Below are positions 1-8,208 of a DNA stretch of 64,000 nt, in pieces. The notes under the pieces were generated by a model, which was not told where the DNA came from, searched no databases, and was given only the letters and a program-made list of their open reading frames with translations. The stretch covers positions 186,001 to 250,000 of the forward strand of contig CAXXFR010000019.1 in NCBI GenBank assembly GCA_963667455.2, given 5' to 3'. Within the stretch, counting starts at the first letter, position 1; each line of letters begins with the position of its first letter. This DNA is from Bin55 sp963667455. GTDB taxonomy: Bacteria > Pseudomonadota > Gammaproteobacteria > Pseudomonadales > Azotimanducaceae. Made by a program: the position numbers and the translations under genes.

Positions 1-638
1 CGGTTGTCATCGAAACGTTTCTGGTCGGAATGCTCGCCATCAAGCACTTGATTGTTGGAGACGACTTTCGATTCGGAAGAGATGCCGAAGGCGACTATCA
101 GATGCTTCTCAAAGCTGGTCGACAGTTCGGATTCGGCGTGAGCCAAACACCGACATTGGAGCAGGAAGGAGAGCGAGTCTCCAGCACGCGAATTCGCGAA
201 CTGCTCGCCGAAGGGAGTTTTGATCAAGCGGCCAGCTTGTTGGGGCGACCATACTTCATGATGGGAACCGTGGTCAGAGGTCAACAATTGGGCAAGACTC
301 TTGGAATTCCAACTGCGAACATTCGACTTCAACGCTATCGAAGTGCGATCGAGGGCATTTTTGCGGTAACTGTGCAGGGACTGGACAGGGAGTATCTAGG
401 ATCCGCTTACGTTGGAACGAGACCCACAATTCACGGAACGGATCCACTGCTGGAGGTGCATCTATTCGACTTTAACGGTGACATTTACGGAGAACGGCTG
501 AAAGTGACATTTCTGAAGAAGTTCCGCGACGACGTTGCCTTCGATTCGCTAGCAGAGCTACACGAGCAGATGTGCCGAGATTTGTCCGATGCTCGAGAGT
601 GGTTCCGATCTCAGGGGAGAGTGGCCCAAGGGGCTTGA
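1..638 (+). CDS. ribF: Bifunctional riboflavin kinase/FMN adenylyltransferase, 5'-truncated
   Basis: Makes FMN from riboflavin and then FAD from FMN in the cytoplasm. The reading frame is open from base 3 with no start, so the N-terminal part of the FMN adenylyltransferase domain lies outside the window. What remains begins near the conserved VGDDFRFG motif of that domain. The C-terminal riboflavin kinase domain follows, with GKTLGIPTANI (flavin/ATP loop), VGTRPTIHG and the EVHLFDFNGDIYGE segment typical of RibF. The TGA stop is 3 bases before the lspA start, so the two are surely co-transcribed. In most gammaproteobacteria ileS sits between ribF and lspA; it is absent here. Identity is secure; only the beginning is missing. 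Confidence 0.95.
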   Translation, partial: VVIETFLVGMLAIKHLIVGDDFRFGRDAEGDYQMLLKAGRQFGFGVSQTPTLEQEGERVSSTRIRELLAEGSFDQAASLLGRPYFMMGTVVRGQQLGKTLGIPTANIRLQRYRSAIEGIFAVTVQGLDREYLGSAYVGTRPTIHGTDPLLEVHLFDFNGDIYGERLKVTFLKKFRDDVAFDSLAELHEQMCRDLSDAREWFRSQGRVAQGA

Positions 639-641
639 GTT

Positions 642-1121
642 GTGGAAATTCGTCGTTCTTTGCCTTGGTTTGTACTCAGCGCGATCGTTCTAGTAATAGA
701 TCAAGTCACCAAGTTGGCGGCTTTCCACTGGCTTACCATTGCAGATACGCCTGTGTTGCCTTTCCTCAGTTTGACATTCGCGTGCAATACGGGCGCGGCG
801 TTCGGCTTTCTGCAAGGATTCAGTAGTGGCTTGGCAATACTCGGGATATTGTTTGCCGTTGGCTTCTCCTACGCGATTATCACTCTAACGGAAGATAGAA
901 AGATTGAAGGAGTTGCGTTCTCGCTAATTCTGGCAGGAGCTGTAGGTAACGTCATTGACCGCCTGTGGCGAGGCTGCGTCGTTGACTTCATTCACGTCTA
1001 CTACGGCGAATGGAGTTTTCCGATCTTCAACGTAGCCGACTCGGCAATCACAATCGGCGTTGGATTTTGGATATTGGCGTTGATTAAGTACAGGGGTGAA
1101 CCAGCCCCTGATCCGGACTAG
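642..1121 (+). CDS. lspA: Lipoprotein signal peptidase (signal peptidase II)
   Basis: Inner-membrane aspartyl protease that cleaves signal peptides from diacylglyceryl-modified prolipoproteins. The 159-aa product has the usual family length and four hydrophobic segments. The two catalytic aspartates are visible in GNVIDR (about D106) and FNVADS (about D133), and the NTGAAFG motif lies near residue 50. The GTG start lies 3 bases after the ribF stop. The gene converges on bamD and the two overlap by 4 bases at their 3' ends. Its substrates include lipoproteins such as BamD, encoded next door, and the lipoprotein-like repeat protein at 40203-42209. Confidence 0.97.
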   Translation: MEIRRSLPWFVLSAIVLVIDQVTKLAAFHWLTIADTPVLPFLSLTFACNTGAAFGFLQGFSSGLAILGILFAVGFSYAIITLTEDRKIEGVAFSLILAGAVGNVIDRLWRGCVVDFIHVYYGEWSFPIFNVADSAITIGVGFWILALIKYRGEPAPDPD

Positions 1122-2083
1122 TGAGTGCTTCCGGTCGAGGTCGAACTAGTGCTTCGATCAATCGTCGGCGGTAGTGGAACGTCAAGTTCCGGCGGCTCAA
1201 GGGAGATTCTTGAACGTGTTTTGGGTCGGTCCAACAACCCGAAGGTCAAGGAGTTCAGGAAGCTGCGGTCTCGATTACGCACTCGGCTGACGATGACCAA
1301 GTTCCCTTCCGCATCAAAACCCTCATAGTCTGGAAAGTTCAACGCTAGGATCTCGAGGGCGTCGTCTGCCGCTTCAGGTAGTTCCAGCTTGTGATTGGCT
1401 TCAACCATGATCGCAAGAGCACGTGGTACGGCTGCCGACTTAGGGAAGTTTTCGACTACGTTGCGAGCACGATTGATGGCGGACACCCACGCATCTCGAT
1501 CCATGTAGAACATGGCGACGTTGAGTTCCGCCTCAGCGATTACGTTTCGCAGATAAATCATGCGCAACTGTGCGTCTGTTGCGTACAGGCTCTCCGGATA
1601 CAGTGAGAGAAAACTCTCGAAGTCGATGAACGCTTGTCTCGCGCTGGACACGTCGCGTAGAGGTTCCGGTGTTCCCAAGAGGCGATCGAAGAATCCTCGG
1701 TCCCGCTGATAGCTCGAGAGACCCTTCATGTAGAAAGCGTAGTCTGCATTGGGATGCTGTGGGTGCAAGTTGATGAAGCGGTCAGCAGCCACGATCGCAC
1801 CGTCAAAGTCAGTGCGCATGAAGTTTGCGTAGATAAGCTCTAGCTGAGCTTGTTCCGCATAGCGTCCAAATGGAAAATGAGACTCCAGCAATTCAAGGCG
1901 TTCAATCCCGTCCAGATAGTTCCCGACGAGCAGGCTACGTTGGGCATGCTCGTAGAGCAATTGCTCGGTTACACCTGCATCTTCCTCTTCCGAACCGCTT
2001 TGGTCTTTCTTCCCGAAAGGCCACAGGGCACAACCCTGAAGAAAAAGTGCGCAAAGTGCGACTATAAGTAGGGACTTTCTCAC
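1118..2083 (-). CDS. bamD: Outer membrane protein assembly factor BamD (lipoprotein)
   Basis: Essential outer-membrane lipoprotein of the BAM complex, a TPR scaffold that helps BamA insert beta-barrel proteins. The 321-aa product opens with a lipoprotein signal peptide whose lipobox ends LQGC, making C18 the lipidated residue. TPR-like helices follow (YEHAQRSLLVGNYLDGIERLELLESHFPFG is cut here to its core NYLDGIERLE), including the family hallmark of residues resembling SHFPFGRYAEQAQLEL. The C-terminal 40 residues are rich in Pro, Ser and Thr and extend beyond the common core. It is divergent from rluD across a 54-base gap, the same bamD/rluD pairing seen in many gammaproteobacteria. Confidence 0.95.
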   Translation of the reverse strand: MRKSLLIVALCALFLQGCALWPFGKKDQSGSEEEDAGVTEQLLYEHAQRSLLVGNYLDGIERLELLESHFPFGRYAEQAQLELIYANFMRTDFDGAIVAADRFINLHPQHPNADYAFYMKGLSSYQRDRGFFDRLLGTPEPLRDVSSARQAFIDFESFLSLYPESLYATDAQLRMIYLRNVIAEAELNVAMFYMDRDAWVSAINRARNVVENFPKSAAVPRALAIMVEANHKLELPEAADDALEILALNFPDYEGFDAEGNLVIVSRVRNRDRSFLNSLTFGLLDRPKTRSRISLEPPELDVPLPPTIDRSTSSTSTGSTH

Positions 2084-2137
2084 CAGCTAGAGCTTTTCCA
2101 TGTTGTTAGAGCATTTTAGTGTCTTGGGACACGGGAA

Positions 2138-3109
2138 ATGACCGATCGTTCATATCAGTCGGAATTGACGATTCCGCCTTCTTGTGCGGGAAAACGGATC
2201 GATGTGGCTTTGGCCATGCTTCTTTCCGATGTCTCTCGAACAACTCTAAAGAAGTGGATTCAAGACGGCTCCGTCGAAGTCGATGGCAAGTCCGCCAAGC
2301 CGTCGTCCAAAGTGACAGGAGGAGAACATGTGGTCATTTCGGGACTCTTGCCCCAACCTATGGATTGGGACAGTCAGCAACAGATCGAGTTCAAGGTGGT
2401 ATTCGAAACCGCTGAGTTTCTGGTTGTTGAGAAGCCGGCTGGCGTTGTAGTTCACCCTGGGACGGGCAATCCAGACGGCACTTTGGTCAATGGACTGATT
2501 GCACATCGTTCAGATCTCGTCGATCTGCCCCGTGCTGGAATTGTTCACCGGCTCGACAAAGACACTTCAGGGTTGCTGGTGGTGGCCGCAACGCGAACGG
2601 CAAGCGAATTCTTCACGGCGGCCCTTGCGAGACGGGAAGTGCGACGTGTTTACTCCTGCGTCGTCGAGGGAGTCTTGGAAGCAGCTCAACACGTTGAAGC
2701 TCCGATTGGCAGAGATCCGCAGAATCGCACCCGGCAAACTGTGCGCGACGGCGGACGAAGCGCCATTACGACGTTTTCGCCGATCGAGCTATTCCGCGGT
2801 CACACGTTGGCTGAAGCGACTATCGAGACAGGTCGAACCCATCAGATCCGAGTACACGCTCAGTGGCTGGGTTTACCCATCGTTGGCGACCAAACCTATG
2901 GAGCTCGAGGGAAGCTTCCGAAGACTCCATCGGAAGACCTAATTGTTGCGATTCGAGAATTCAATCGTCAAGCGCTGCATGCAAGTGTTCTGGAGTTTGA
3001 ACATCCTCGAACCGGAGAACGTATGAACTTTCGTAGTGAGCTCCCGCCGGACGTGCAGAGTCTGGTGCAGGCTTTGCGAGACGACCAGCTCTTCTTGCTT
3101 GACTCTTAG
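2138..3109 (+). CDS. rluD: 23S rRNA pseudouridine synthase RluD
   Basis: Converts specific uridines in helix 69 of 23S rRNA to pseudouridine. An N-terminal S4 RNA-binding domain (about residues 18-80, RIDVALAMLLSDVSR) precedes the RluA/RluD catalytic domain. The catalytic aspartate is D140 in HRLDKDTSG. The later motifs TGRTHQIRVHA and the GDQTYG turn are also present. Length 323 aa matches RluD. The position divergent to bamD supports RluD rather than RluA or RluC. The stop is followed by the probable ilv promoter. Confidence 0.94.
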   Translation: MTDRSYQSELTIPPSCAGKRIDVALAMLLSDVSRTTLKKWIQDGSVEVDGKSAKPSSKVTGGEHVVISGLLPQPMDWDSQQQIEFKVVFETAEFLVVEKPAGVVVHPGTGNPDGTLVNGLIAHRSDLVDLPRAGIVHRLDKDTSGLLVVAATRTASEFFTAALARREVRRVYSCVVEGVLEAAQHVEAPIGRDPQNRTRQTVRDGGRSAITTFSPIELFRGHTLAEATIETGRTHQIRVHAQWLGLPIVGDQTYGARGKLPKTPSEDLIVAIREFNRQALHASVLEFEHPRTGERMNFRSELPPDVQSLVQALRDDQLFLLDS

Positions 3110-3127
3110 AGGTAATTCCTAAACAAT
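3099..3127 (+). promoter_or_regulatory. Candidate sigma70 promoter for ilvIHC
   Basis: TTGACT (3099-3104) and AACAAT (3122-3127) are separated by 17 bases, a fair sigma70 pair that overlaps the end of rluD. A start of transcription near 3134 would leave a leader of only about 30 nt before the ilvI ATG, too short for a peptide attenuator. The -10 box matches only four of six consensus bases, so this is tentative. Confidence 0.3.
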
Positions 3128-3162
3128 ACGCAATCTTTTGAGCAGACCAGAAATATCTACCC

Positions 3163-4908
3163 ATGACAGAGATGCTGTCAGGGGGTGAGATGCTCATTCG
3201 TGCTTTGCACGAAGAAGGCGTCGAGTACATATTCGGCTATCCCGGCGGCGCCGCCCTCCACATTTACGACGCCATATTCAAGCAGCAGGCGATTGAACAC
3301 ATTCTTGTTCGACACGAACAAGCTGCAACTCATATGGCGGACGGTTACGCTCGATCCACGGGCTCGCCGGGAGTGGTGCTTGTCACTTCTGGACCCGGTG
3401 CGACCAACGCCATTACGGGCATCGCAACCGCTTACATGGACTCCATCCCGATTCTCGTGATTTCCGGGCAAGTTCCGCTGGATGTAATCGGAACGGACGC
3501 TTTTCAGGAAACAGACATGATTGGTGTCTCTCGGCCGGTAGTGAAGCACAGCTACATGGTCCAAAACGCGAGTGAAATTCCCCATATCGTGAAGGAAGCG
3601 CTCTATGTTGCGACTTCTGGCCGCCCAGGACCTGTGGTCATTGATGTTCCAAAGGACACCACGGATCCCAACGAACTTTGTGAATATCAGATTCCCGATT
3701 CGATCGAGCTTCGATCGTACAAGCCTTCCGAGCGAGGCCATGTTGGTCAGATCAGAAAGGCGGTTCAAGCCTTGTTGGAGTCCGAACGACCGATCATTTA
3801 TGCGGGTGGAGGTGTAGTTCAGGGCGATGCGTCCGCCGAGCTGACAGCTCTAGTGCGCAGGCTTGGGTTTCCCGTGACCAACACATTGATGGGACTTGGG
3901 GCGTACCCCGGTTCAGACTCCCAATTTCTTGGCATGCTGGGGATGCACGGAACGTTCGAGTCCAACAATGCGATGCATCACTCCGACTTGATCTTGGCGA
4001 TTGGAGCGAGGTTCGATGATCGCGTGACCAATAATCCGGAGAAGTTTTGCCCAGACGCCAAGGTCATTCACATCGACATCGATCCCGCATCGATTTCCAA
4101 AGTCATCCCTGCGGATATTCCGATTGTGGGACCTTGCAAGACGGTTCTTAACCAATTGCTGGATGCTGTAGACCAGGAGCTCGATTCCGCCGAGCGAGAC
4201 GACGAGCCGCTGCGGGAGTGGTGGAAACGCATCGAATCGTGGCGTCAGCAGCACGGGTTGGACCACGATCTGCTGGACAAGAAGCCCGCCAATGGAAGGT
4301 TGTTGCCGCAGCAGGCCATTCAGGCGGTGTACAAGGCAACCGACGGTCAGGCCTTTGTTACGAGCGATGTGGGACAGCACCAAATGTTCGCGGCGCAGTA
4401 CTACAAATTCGATTCGCCTCGACAGTGGGTGAATTCAGGCGGCTTGGGAACAATGGGTTTCGGTCTTCCATCTGCAATGGGCGTGCAGTTTGCTCATCCA
4501 CACGCTACGGTTGTCTGCATCACGGGCGAGGGCAGCTTCATGATGAACATGCAGGAACTGTCGACTTGTACCCAATACTCCTTGCCCATCAAGATCATCA
4601 ACCTCAACAATCAAGCATTGGGAATGGTGAAGCAATGGCAAGACTTACAGTATGGAGGTCGTCATTCCCATAGCACGTATTCGGACTCGCTTCCTGATTT
4701 CGTCGAACTGGTTGAGTCCTTCGGCCATGTCGGGATGCGGGCCGAAAATACTCAGGAACTGACCGAAGCAGTGGACGAAGCCTTTAGCGACAAGCATCAG
4801 AACAATCTGGTGTTTATCGATGCTTTCGTTGATCCGGACGAGCACATCTACCCGATGTTCATTCGCGGCGGAGCGGTCAACGACATGGTCCTGCAGAGAC
4901 CGGACTGA
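3163..4908 (+). CDS. ilvI: Acetolactate synthase large (catalytic) subunit
   Basis: ThDP-, Mg- and FAD-dependent enzyme that condenses two pyruvates, or pyruvate and 2-oxobutyrate, in the first shared step of valine, leucine and isoleucine synthesis. The 581-aa product has the expected three domains. The ThDP-activating glutamate is in VRHEQAA (about E52), SGPGATN follows near residue 87, and the C-terminal ThDP/Mg motif begins GEGSFMMN and continues to NLNNQALGMV. It is the first gene of an ilvI-ilvH-ilvC cluster, with the regulatory subunit starting 2 bases after its stop. The name ilvI is chosen over ilvB for the ilvIH arrangement. Confidence 0.96.
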   Translation: MTEMLSGGEMLIRALHEEGVEYIFGYPGGAALHIYDAIFKQQAIEHILVRHEQAATHMADGYARSTGSPGVVLVTSGPGATNAITGIATAYMDSIPILVISGQVPLDVIGTDAFQETDMIGVSRPVVKHSYMVQNASEIPHIVKEALYVATSGRPGPVVIDVPKDTTDPNELCEYQIPDSIELRSYKPSERGHVGQIRKAVQALLESERPIIYAGGGVVQGDASAELTALVRRLGFPVTNTLMGLGAYPGSDSQFLGMLGMHGTFESNNAMHHSDLILAIGARFDDRVTNNPEKFCPDAKVIHIDIDPASISKVIPADIPIVGPCKTVLNQLLDAVDQELDSAERDDEPLREWWKRIESWRQQHGLDHDLLDKKPANGRLLPQQAIQAVYKATDGQAFVTSDVGQHQMFAAQYYKFDSPRQWVNSGGLGTMGFGLPSAMGVQFAHPHATVVCITGEGSFMMNMQELSTCTQYSLPIKIINLNNQALGMVKQWQDLQYGGRHSHSTYSDSLPDFVELVESFGHVGMRAENTQELTEAVDEAFSDKHQNNLVFIDAFVDPDEHIYPMFIRGGAVNDMVLQRPD

Positions 4909-4910
4909 TT

Positions 4911-5402
4911 GTGCGCCATCTGCTTGCTGTGCTTCTCGAGAACGAAGCGGGAGCACTTTCGCGTGTTGTCGGCTTGTTTGCCCAGCGCAACTTCAACATC
5001 GAATCATTGACCGTCGCACCTACAGAAGACGAGACGCTTTCCCGCCTAACCCTTGTGACAATCGGCGATGATCGAACCGTTGAACAAATCACCAAACATC
5101 TGAATCGCTTGATCGAAGTGGTCAGGGTTATCGATCTCACTGACAACCTGCACATTGAACGAGAGCTCATGCTGGTGAAGATTCGAGCTGAAGGTGAAGT
5201 TCGCGACGAGGTCAAACGAACCTGCGATATCTTTCGTGGCCAGATTGTGGATGTGACGGCCAACACCTATACCGTTCAACTCGTCGGTCCAACCGAAAAG
5301 CTCCTTGCGTTCATCGATGCCATCAGTCCCAAACGGATCATTGAGGTGGTTCGATCCGGTGTGTCGGGAATAGGTCGAGGAACCAGGGTCTTCAACGTTT
5401 AA
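4911..5402 (+). CDS. ilvH: Acetolactate synthase small (regulatory) subunit
   Basis: Regulatory partner of IlvI: it raises catalytic activity and confers feedback inhibition by valine. At 163 aa it has the standard length. An N-terminal ACT domain (LLAVLLENEAGALSRVVGLF, residues 3-22) forms the amino-acid-binding interface, and NFNIESLTVAPTED is a family signature. The C-terminal domain carries RTCDIFRGQIVDV. The start is a GTG 2 bases after the ilvI stop, so translation is probably coupled. Confidence 0.96.
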   Translation: MRHLLAVLLENEAGALSRVVGLFAQRNFNIESLTVAPTEDETLSRLTLVTIGDDRTVEQITKHLNRLIEVVRVIDLTDNLHIERELMLVKIRAEGEVRDEVKRTCDIFRGQIVDVTANTYTVQLVGPTEKLLAFIDAISPKRIIEVVRSGVSGIGRGTRVFNV

Positions 5403-5424
5403 CGAACACGAAACGAGGTTTTGA

Positions 5425-6444
5425 ATGCAGGTCTACTACGACAAAGACGGCGATCTGTCCATCGTCCAGAACATGAATGTGGCTGTGCTGGGCTACGGAT
5501 CACAGGGTCATGCCCATGCCAACAATCTGAATGACAGCGGTGTTGCATCGGTCGTCGTTGGTCTTCGTCCAAACTCCAGCTCGATTGTCAAGGCGACCAA
5601 TGCCGGATTAGCTGTGAAATCGGTGGCGGATGCAGTTGCCGAAGCCGACTTGGTCATGGTCTTGGTTCCCGATGAGTTGCAACGAGATCTGTACACGCAG
5701 GAAATCGAACCGAACCTGCGGAAGGGAAAGACCATCGCGTTTGCGCATGGTTTCAACATTCACTTCGAACTCATCGAGCCTCGAGATGATCTCGATGTGA
5801 TCATGATCGCGCCCAAAGGCCCCGGTCACACGGTGCGCTCAACCTATGAAGAGGGTGGCGGGGTTCCATCGCTCATCGCGGTGGCGCAAGACGCTTCGGG
5901 GCGCGCTAAGGAGACTGCACTTTCCTATGCCATGGCGATCGGAGCTGGACGCGCAGCGATCATCGAGACGTCGTTTCGAGAGGAAACAGAAACCGACTTG
6001 TTTGGGGAGCAGGCTGTGCTGTGCGGAGGAGCAGCAGCATTGGTGCAGGCAGGCTATGAGACTCTTACCGAAGCCGGGTACGCGCCGGAGATGGCGTATT
6101 TCGAATGCCTACACGAACTCAAGCTAATCGTGGATTTCTTCTACGAAGGCGGCATATCCAACATGTGGTACACCGTCTCAAACACGGCGGAGTACGGCGG
6201 ATTGACTCGTGGGTCTCGAATTATTACCGAGGAAACACGTCAAGAAATGAAGCGAATACTCAACGAGATTCAGACCGGTCGGTTCGCTCGGGAATTCGTG
6301 GCCGAGAATCAAGCGGGAGGAACAACTATCAAAGCGATGCGAAGATTAAGCGCCAACCATCCCATTGAGTCTGTCGGCGAGAACTTGCGCAACATGATGC
6401 CGTGGATTGGGGCGAACAAACTCGTAGACAAGACCAAGAACTAA
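5425..6444 (+). CDS. ilvC: Ketol-acid reductoisomerase (class I, NADP-dependent)
   Basis: Second common enzyme of branched-chain amino acid synthesis: Mg-dependent alkyl migration and NADPH reduction of acetolactate. The 339-aa length is that of the short class I form rather than the long enterobacterial class II form. The N-terminal Rossmann loop reads GYGSQGHAHA (from about residue 24), and the following RPNSSS stretch fits an NADPH-binding loop. Metal-binding acidic residues are in DLFGEQAVLCGG and in the later FECLHELK helix. It begins 22 bases after ilvH and ends the operon; no clear terminator follows. Confidence 0.96.
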   Translation: MQVYYDKDGDLSIVQNMNVAVLGYGSQGHAHANNLNDSGVASVVVGLRPNSSSIVKATNAGLAVKSVADAVAEADLVMVLVPDELQRDLYTQEIEPNLRKGKTIAFAHGFNIHFELIEPRDDLDVIMIAPKGPGHTVRSTYEEGGGVPSLIAVAQDASGRAKETALSYAMAIGAGRAAIIETSFREETETDLFGEQAVLCGGAAALVQAGYETLTEAGYAPEMAYFECLHELKLIVDFFYEGGISNMWYTVSNTAEYGGLTRGSRIITEETRQEMKRILNEIQTGRFAREFVAENQAGGTTIKAMRRLSANHPIESVGENLRNMMPWIGANKLVDKTKN

Positions 6445-6512
6445 GGATTCCTGAACGCCTGTCCGTCTGAACGATACCAAGCGTCACTCGAAGCGTTCGC
6501 GAGACAGCTATG

Positions 6513-7163
6513 TCAATTCGACATGGCGATGGATATTTCGATATCCCAGATCGCGTTGGCGACCGTTTGCCCGATGAGATCTAGACGCCGTACGGTCTCG
6601 ATGCGGTCTGCAACCGCATCAAGTTGCTTGCGTGGTAACAGCACGTTGAGAATCCCCGATGCGTGCGCCAGGCACAGCAAAATCACGTCCCGAGGCGATG
6701 GAATGGCATCAGAAAACAGTACTTCGAACAGACGAAGCTTGGCCTCTTGTTCGGCTTTTCCGTCGATTACTGGATACTTGCGTGAACGAAATACCCACAG
6801 AAATTTCTCGTCGACTTGCTCGATAACACCTTTGTTGGTTAGACCCTTAAGTGCTTCCGCTCGAATGTCTTCCGCCCGGTCAGCTGTGCGTTCAACCCAG
6901 TGTCTGATGTCCTTGTCGCCTTTTTCCGATGCGATTTCAGACAATACTTCGTTGGCGATGGCACTGCGGACGGGTTCATCCTTTATGACGAACACCCGTT
7001 CCAAATCGGTATCGATTCTTCCTGCGTCTGCCAATTCCATGAGGATGGCTCCGCTCAACGAGTATCGTCGCGACCACTCGGGTAGTCGGACAAAAGATCC
7101 GTCTTCGTCATGCAGGAGCAACAACATGATTTCTTCGGCTATGGACAAACTGTTTCGGTTCAT
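6513..7163 (-). CDS. GPP34 (GOLPH3/Vps74-like) family protein
   Basis: The product (216 aa from the ATG at 7163) resembles the GPP34 fold of eukaryotic GOLPH3/Vps74, known there as Golgi PI4P effectors. Recognisable parts are the opening SLSIAEEIMLLLLHDEDG, the YSLSGAILMELADAGRI helix pair, a RHWVERTADRAEDIR segment, and an RSRKYPV strand. In bacteria the family's role is unknown. A longer reading from a TTG at 7214 adds 17 basic residues outside the conserved core, so the ATG is preferred. It is convergent with ilvC and divergent from the hydroxylase-GH3 cluster. Family assignment is from remembered sequence features only. Confidence 0.7.
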   Translation of the reverse strand: MNRNSLSIAEEIMLLLLHDEDGSFVRLPEWSRRYSLSGAILMELADAGRIDTDLERVFVIKDEPVRSAIANEVLSEIASEKGDKDIRHWVERTADRAEDIRAEALKGLTNKGVIEQVDEKFLWVFRSRKYPVIDGKAEQEAKLRLFEVLFSDAIPSPRDVILLCLAHASGILNVLLPRKQLDAVADRIETVRRLDLIGQTVANAIWDIEISIAMSN

Positions 7164-7323
7164 CGTTCGGATGTTTCTTGTTCGAGAGGATTTGCTGACA
7201 ATTCTAGTTCGCAATCACGGCATTTTGGCTAAGTATTGAGAATCATTTTGATTTTTCTCGATTGGACGAGGCTTTTCGAGCACAATTTCCGCCGGTCCGA
7301 ACTGTCGGGAGGCTCGTATTCCC

Positions 7324-8208
7324 ATGTCTAAAGTAAAACCGGTTCGTAAGCTGATGGTCTGGGCTCTGTATCCATTGACCATTGTCGCGGTCTTCATCGC
7401 ATTTGTCGTGCTTCAACTCTGCACATCGATGGTCGTCAGCGCTTATGTTGCGGTTGTTCTAGGTGCATTGGTCATTTCCATTGCCGAGTGGCTTATGCCT
7501 GTCCGAGGACAGTGGCATCCGTCCATGTTCGACGCGGGAAACGATGTCACTTACATGGTAGTGGGACAGATTGCGCTGGAACGTCTGTTGACTTTGGGCT
7601 CATTGTTTGTGGTTGCTTGGCTGGCCGGTGCAGCCACTTGGAGCTTTCCTGGTTGGTGGCCGTACCAGTGGCCGCTATGGGTGCAGGCAGTCGTGGTTCT
7701 AGTCCTCGGCGATTTTGTTCGCTATTGGTTACACCGTGCGTTTCACTACGTAAGTTGGATGTGGCGATTGCACGCCGTGCACCACTCGCCGCAGAGGCTG
7801 TACTGGCTCAACGTTGGAAGGTTTCACCCCTTCGAACAAGCCATGCAGTTCGTCGTCGACGCGTTGCCGTTCATCATTCTGGGTGTCGGCGAGGAAGTCC
7901 TGAGCATCTACTTCGTCTTCTATGCGGTCAACGGATTCTTCCAGCACTCAAATTGCGACGTTCGACTTGGCCTCTTGAACTGGGTCATCGCCGGGCCTGA
8001 ACTGCATCGTTGGCACCATTCGCTGATCCCCGAAGAGTCCAACAACAATTTCGGTAACAATCTAATAGTCTGGGACAATTGCTTCGGTACTCGATACTTC
8101 CCTCGCGACCAGGAAGTAGGAGAGTTAGGCATTCCTGTTCCGGGATATCCCATGAGCTGGTTGAAGCAAATGATCGCTCCCTTCGATACTCGAATATCCA
8201 TGAGTTGA
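7324..8208 (+). CDS. Sterol desaturase/fatty acid hydroxylase superfamily membrane protein
   Basis: Integral membrane non-haem di-iron oxygenase of the fatty acid hydroxylase superfamily. Two hydrophobic segments lie near residues 10-60 and others near 80-140. The eight-histidine metal-ligand signature is visible: HRAFH (about residues 138-142), HAVHH (about 151-155) and a C-terminal RWHHS (about 231-235). The substrate cannot be read from the sequence; sterols are only one option, and long-chain acyl or carotenoid substrates are equally possible. It heads a tightly packed set: its TGA overlaps the likely TTG start of the GH3-type gene, whose stop overlaps the start of an enolase-superfamily gene, so the three probably act together. 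Confidence 0.9.
   Translation: MSKVKPVRKLMVWALYPLTIVAVFIAFVVLQLCTSMVVSAYVAVVLGALVISIAEWLMPVRGQWHPSMFDAGNDVTYMVVGQIALERLLTLGSLFVVAWLAGAATWSFPGWWPYQWPLWVQAVVVLVLGDFVRYWLHRAFHYVSWMWRLHAVHHSPQRLYWLNVGRFHPFEQAMQFVVDALPFIILGVGEEVLSIYFVFYAVNGFFQHSNCDVRLGLLNWVIAGPELHRWHHSLIPEESNNNFGNNLIVWDNCFGTRYFPRDQEVGELGIPVPGYPMSWLKQMIAPFDTRISMS

Noticed and set aside
8079..8204. Upstream part of the GH3-family open frame
   Set aside because: It overlaps the end of the hydroxylase in another frame and does not resemble GH3 N-termini.
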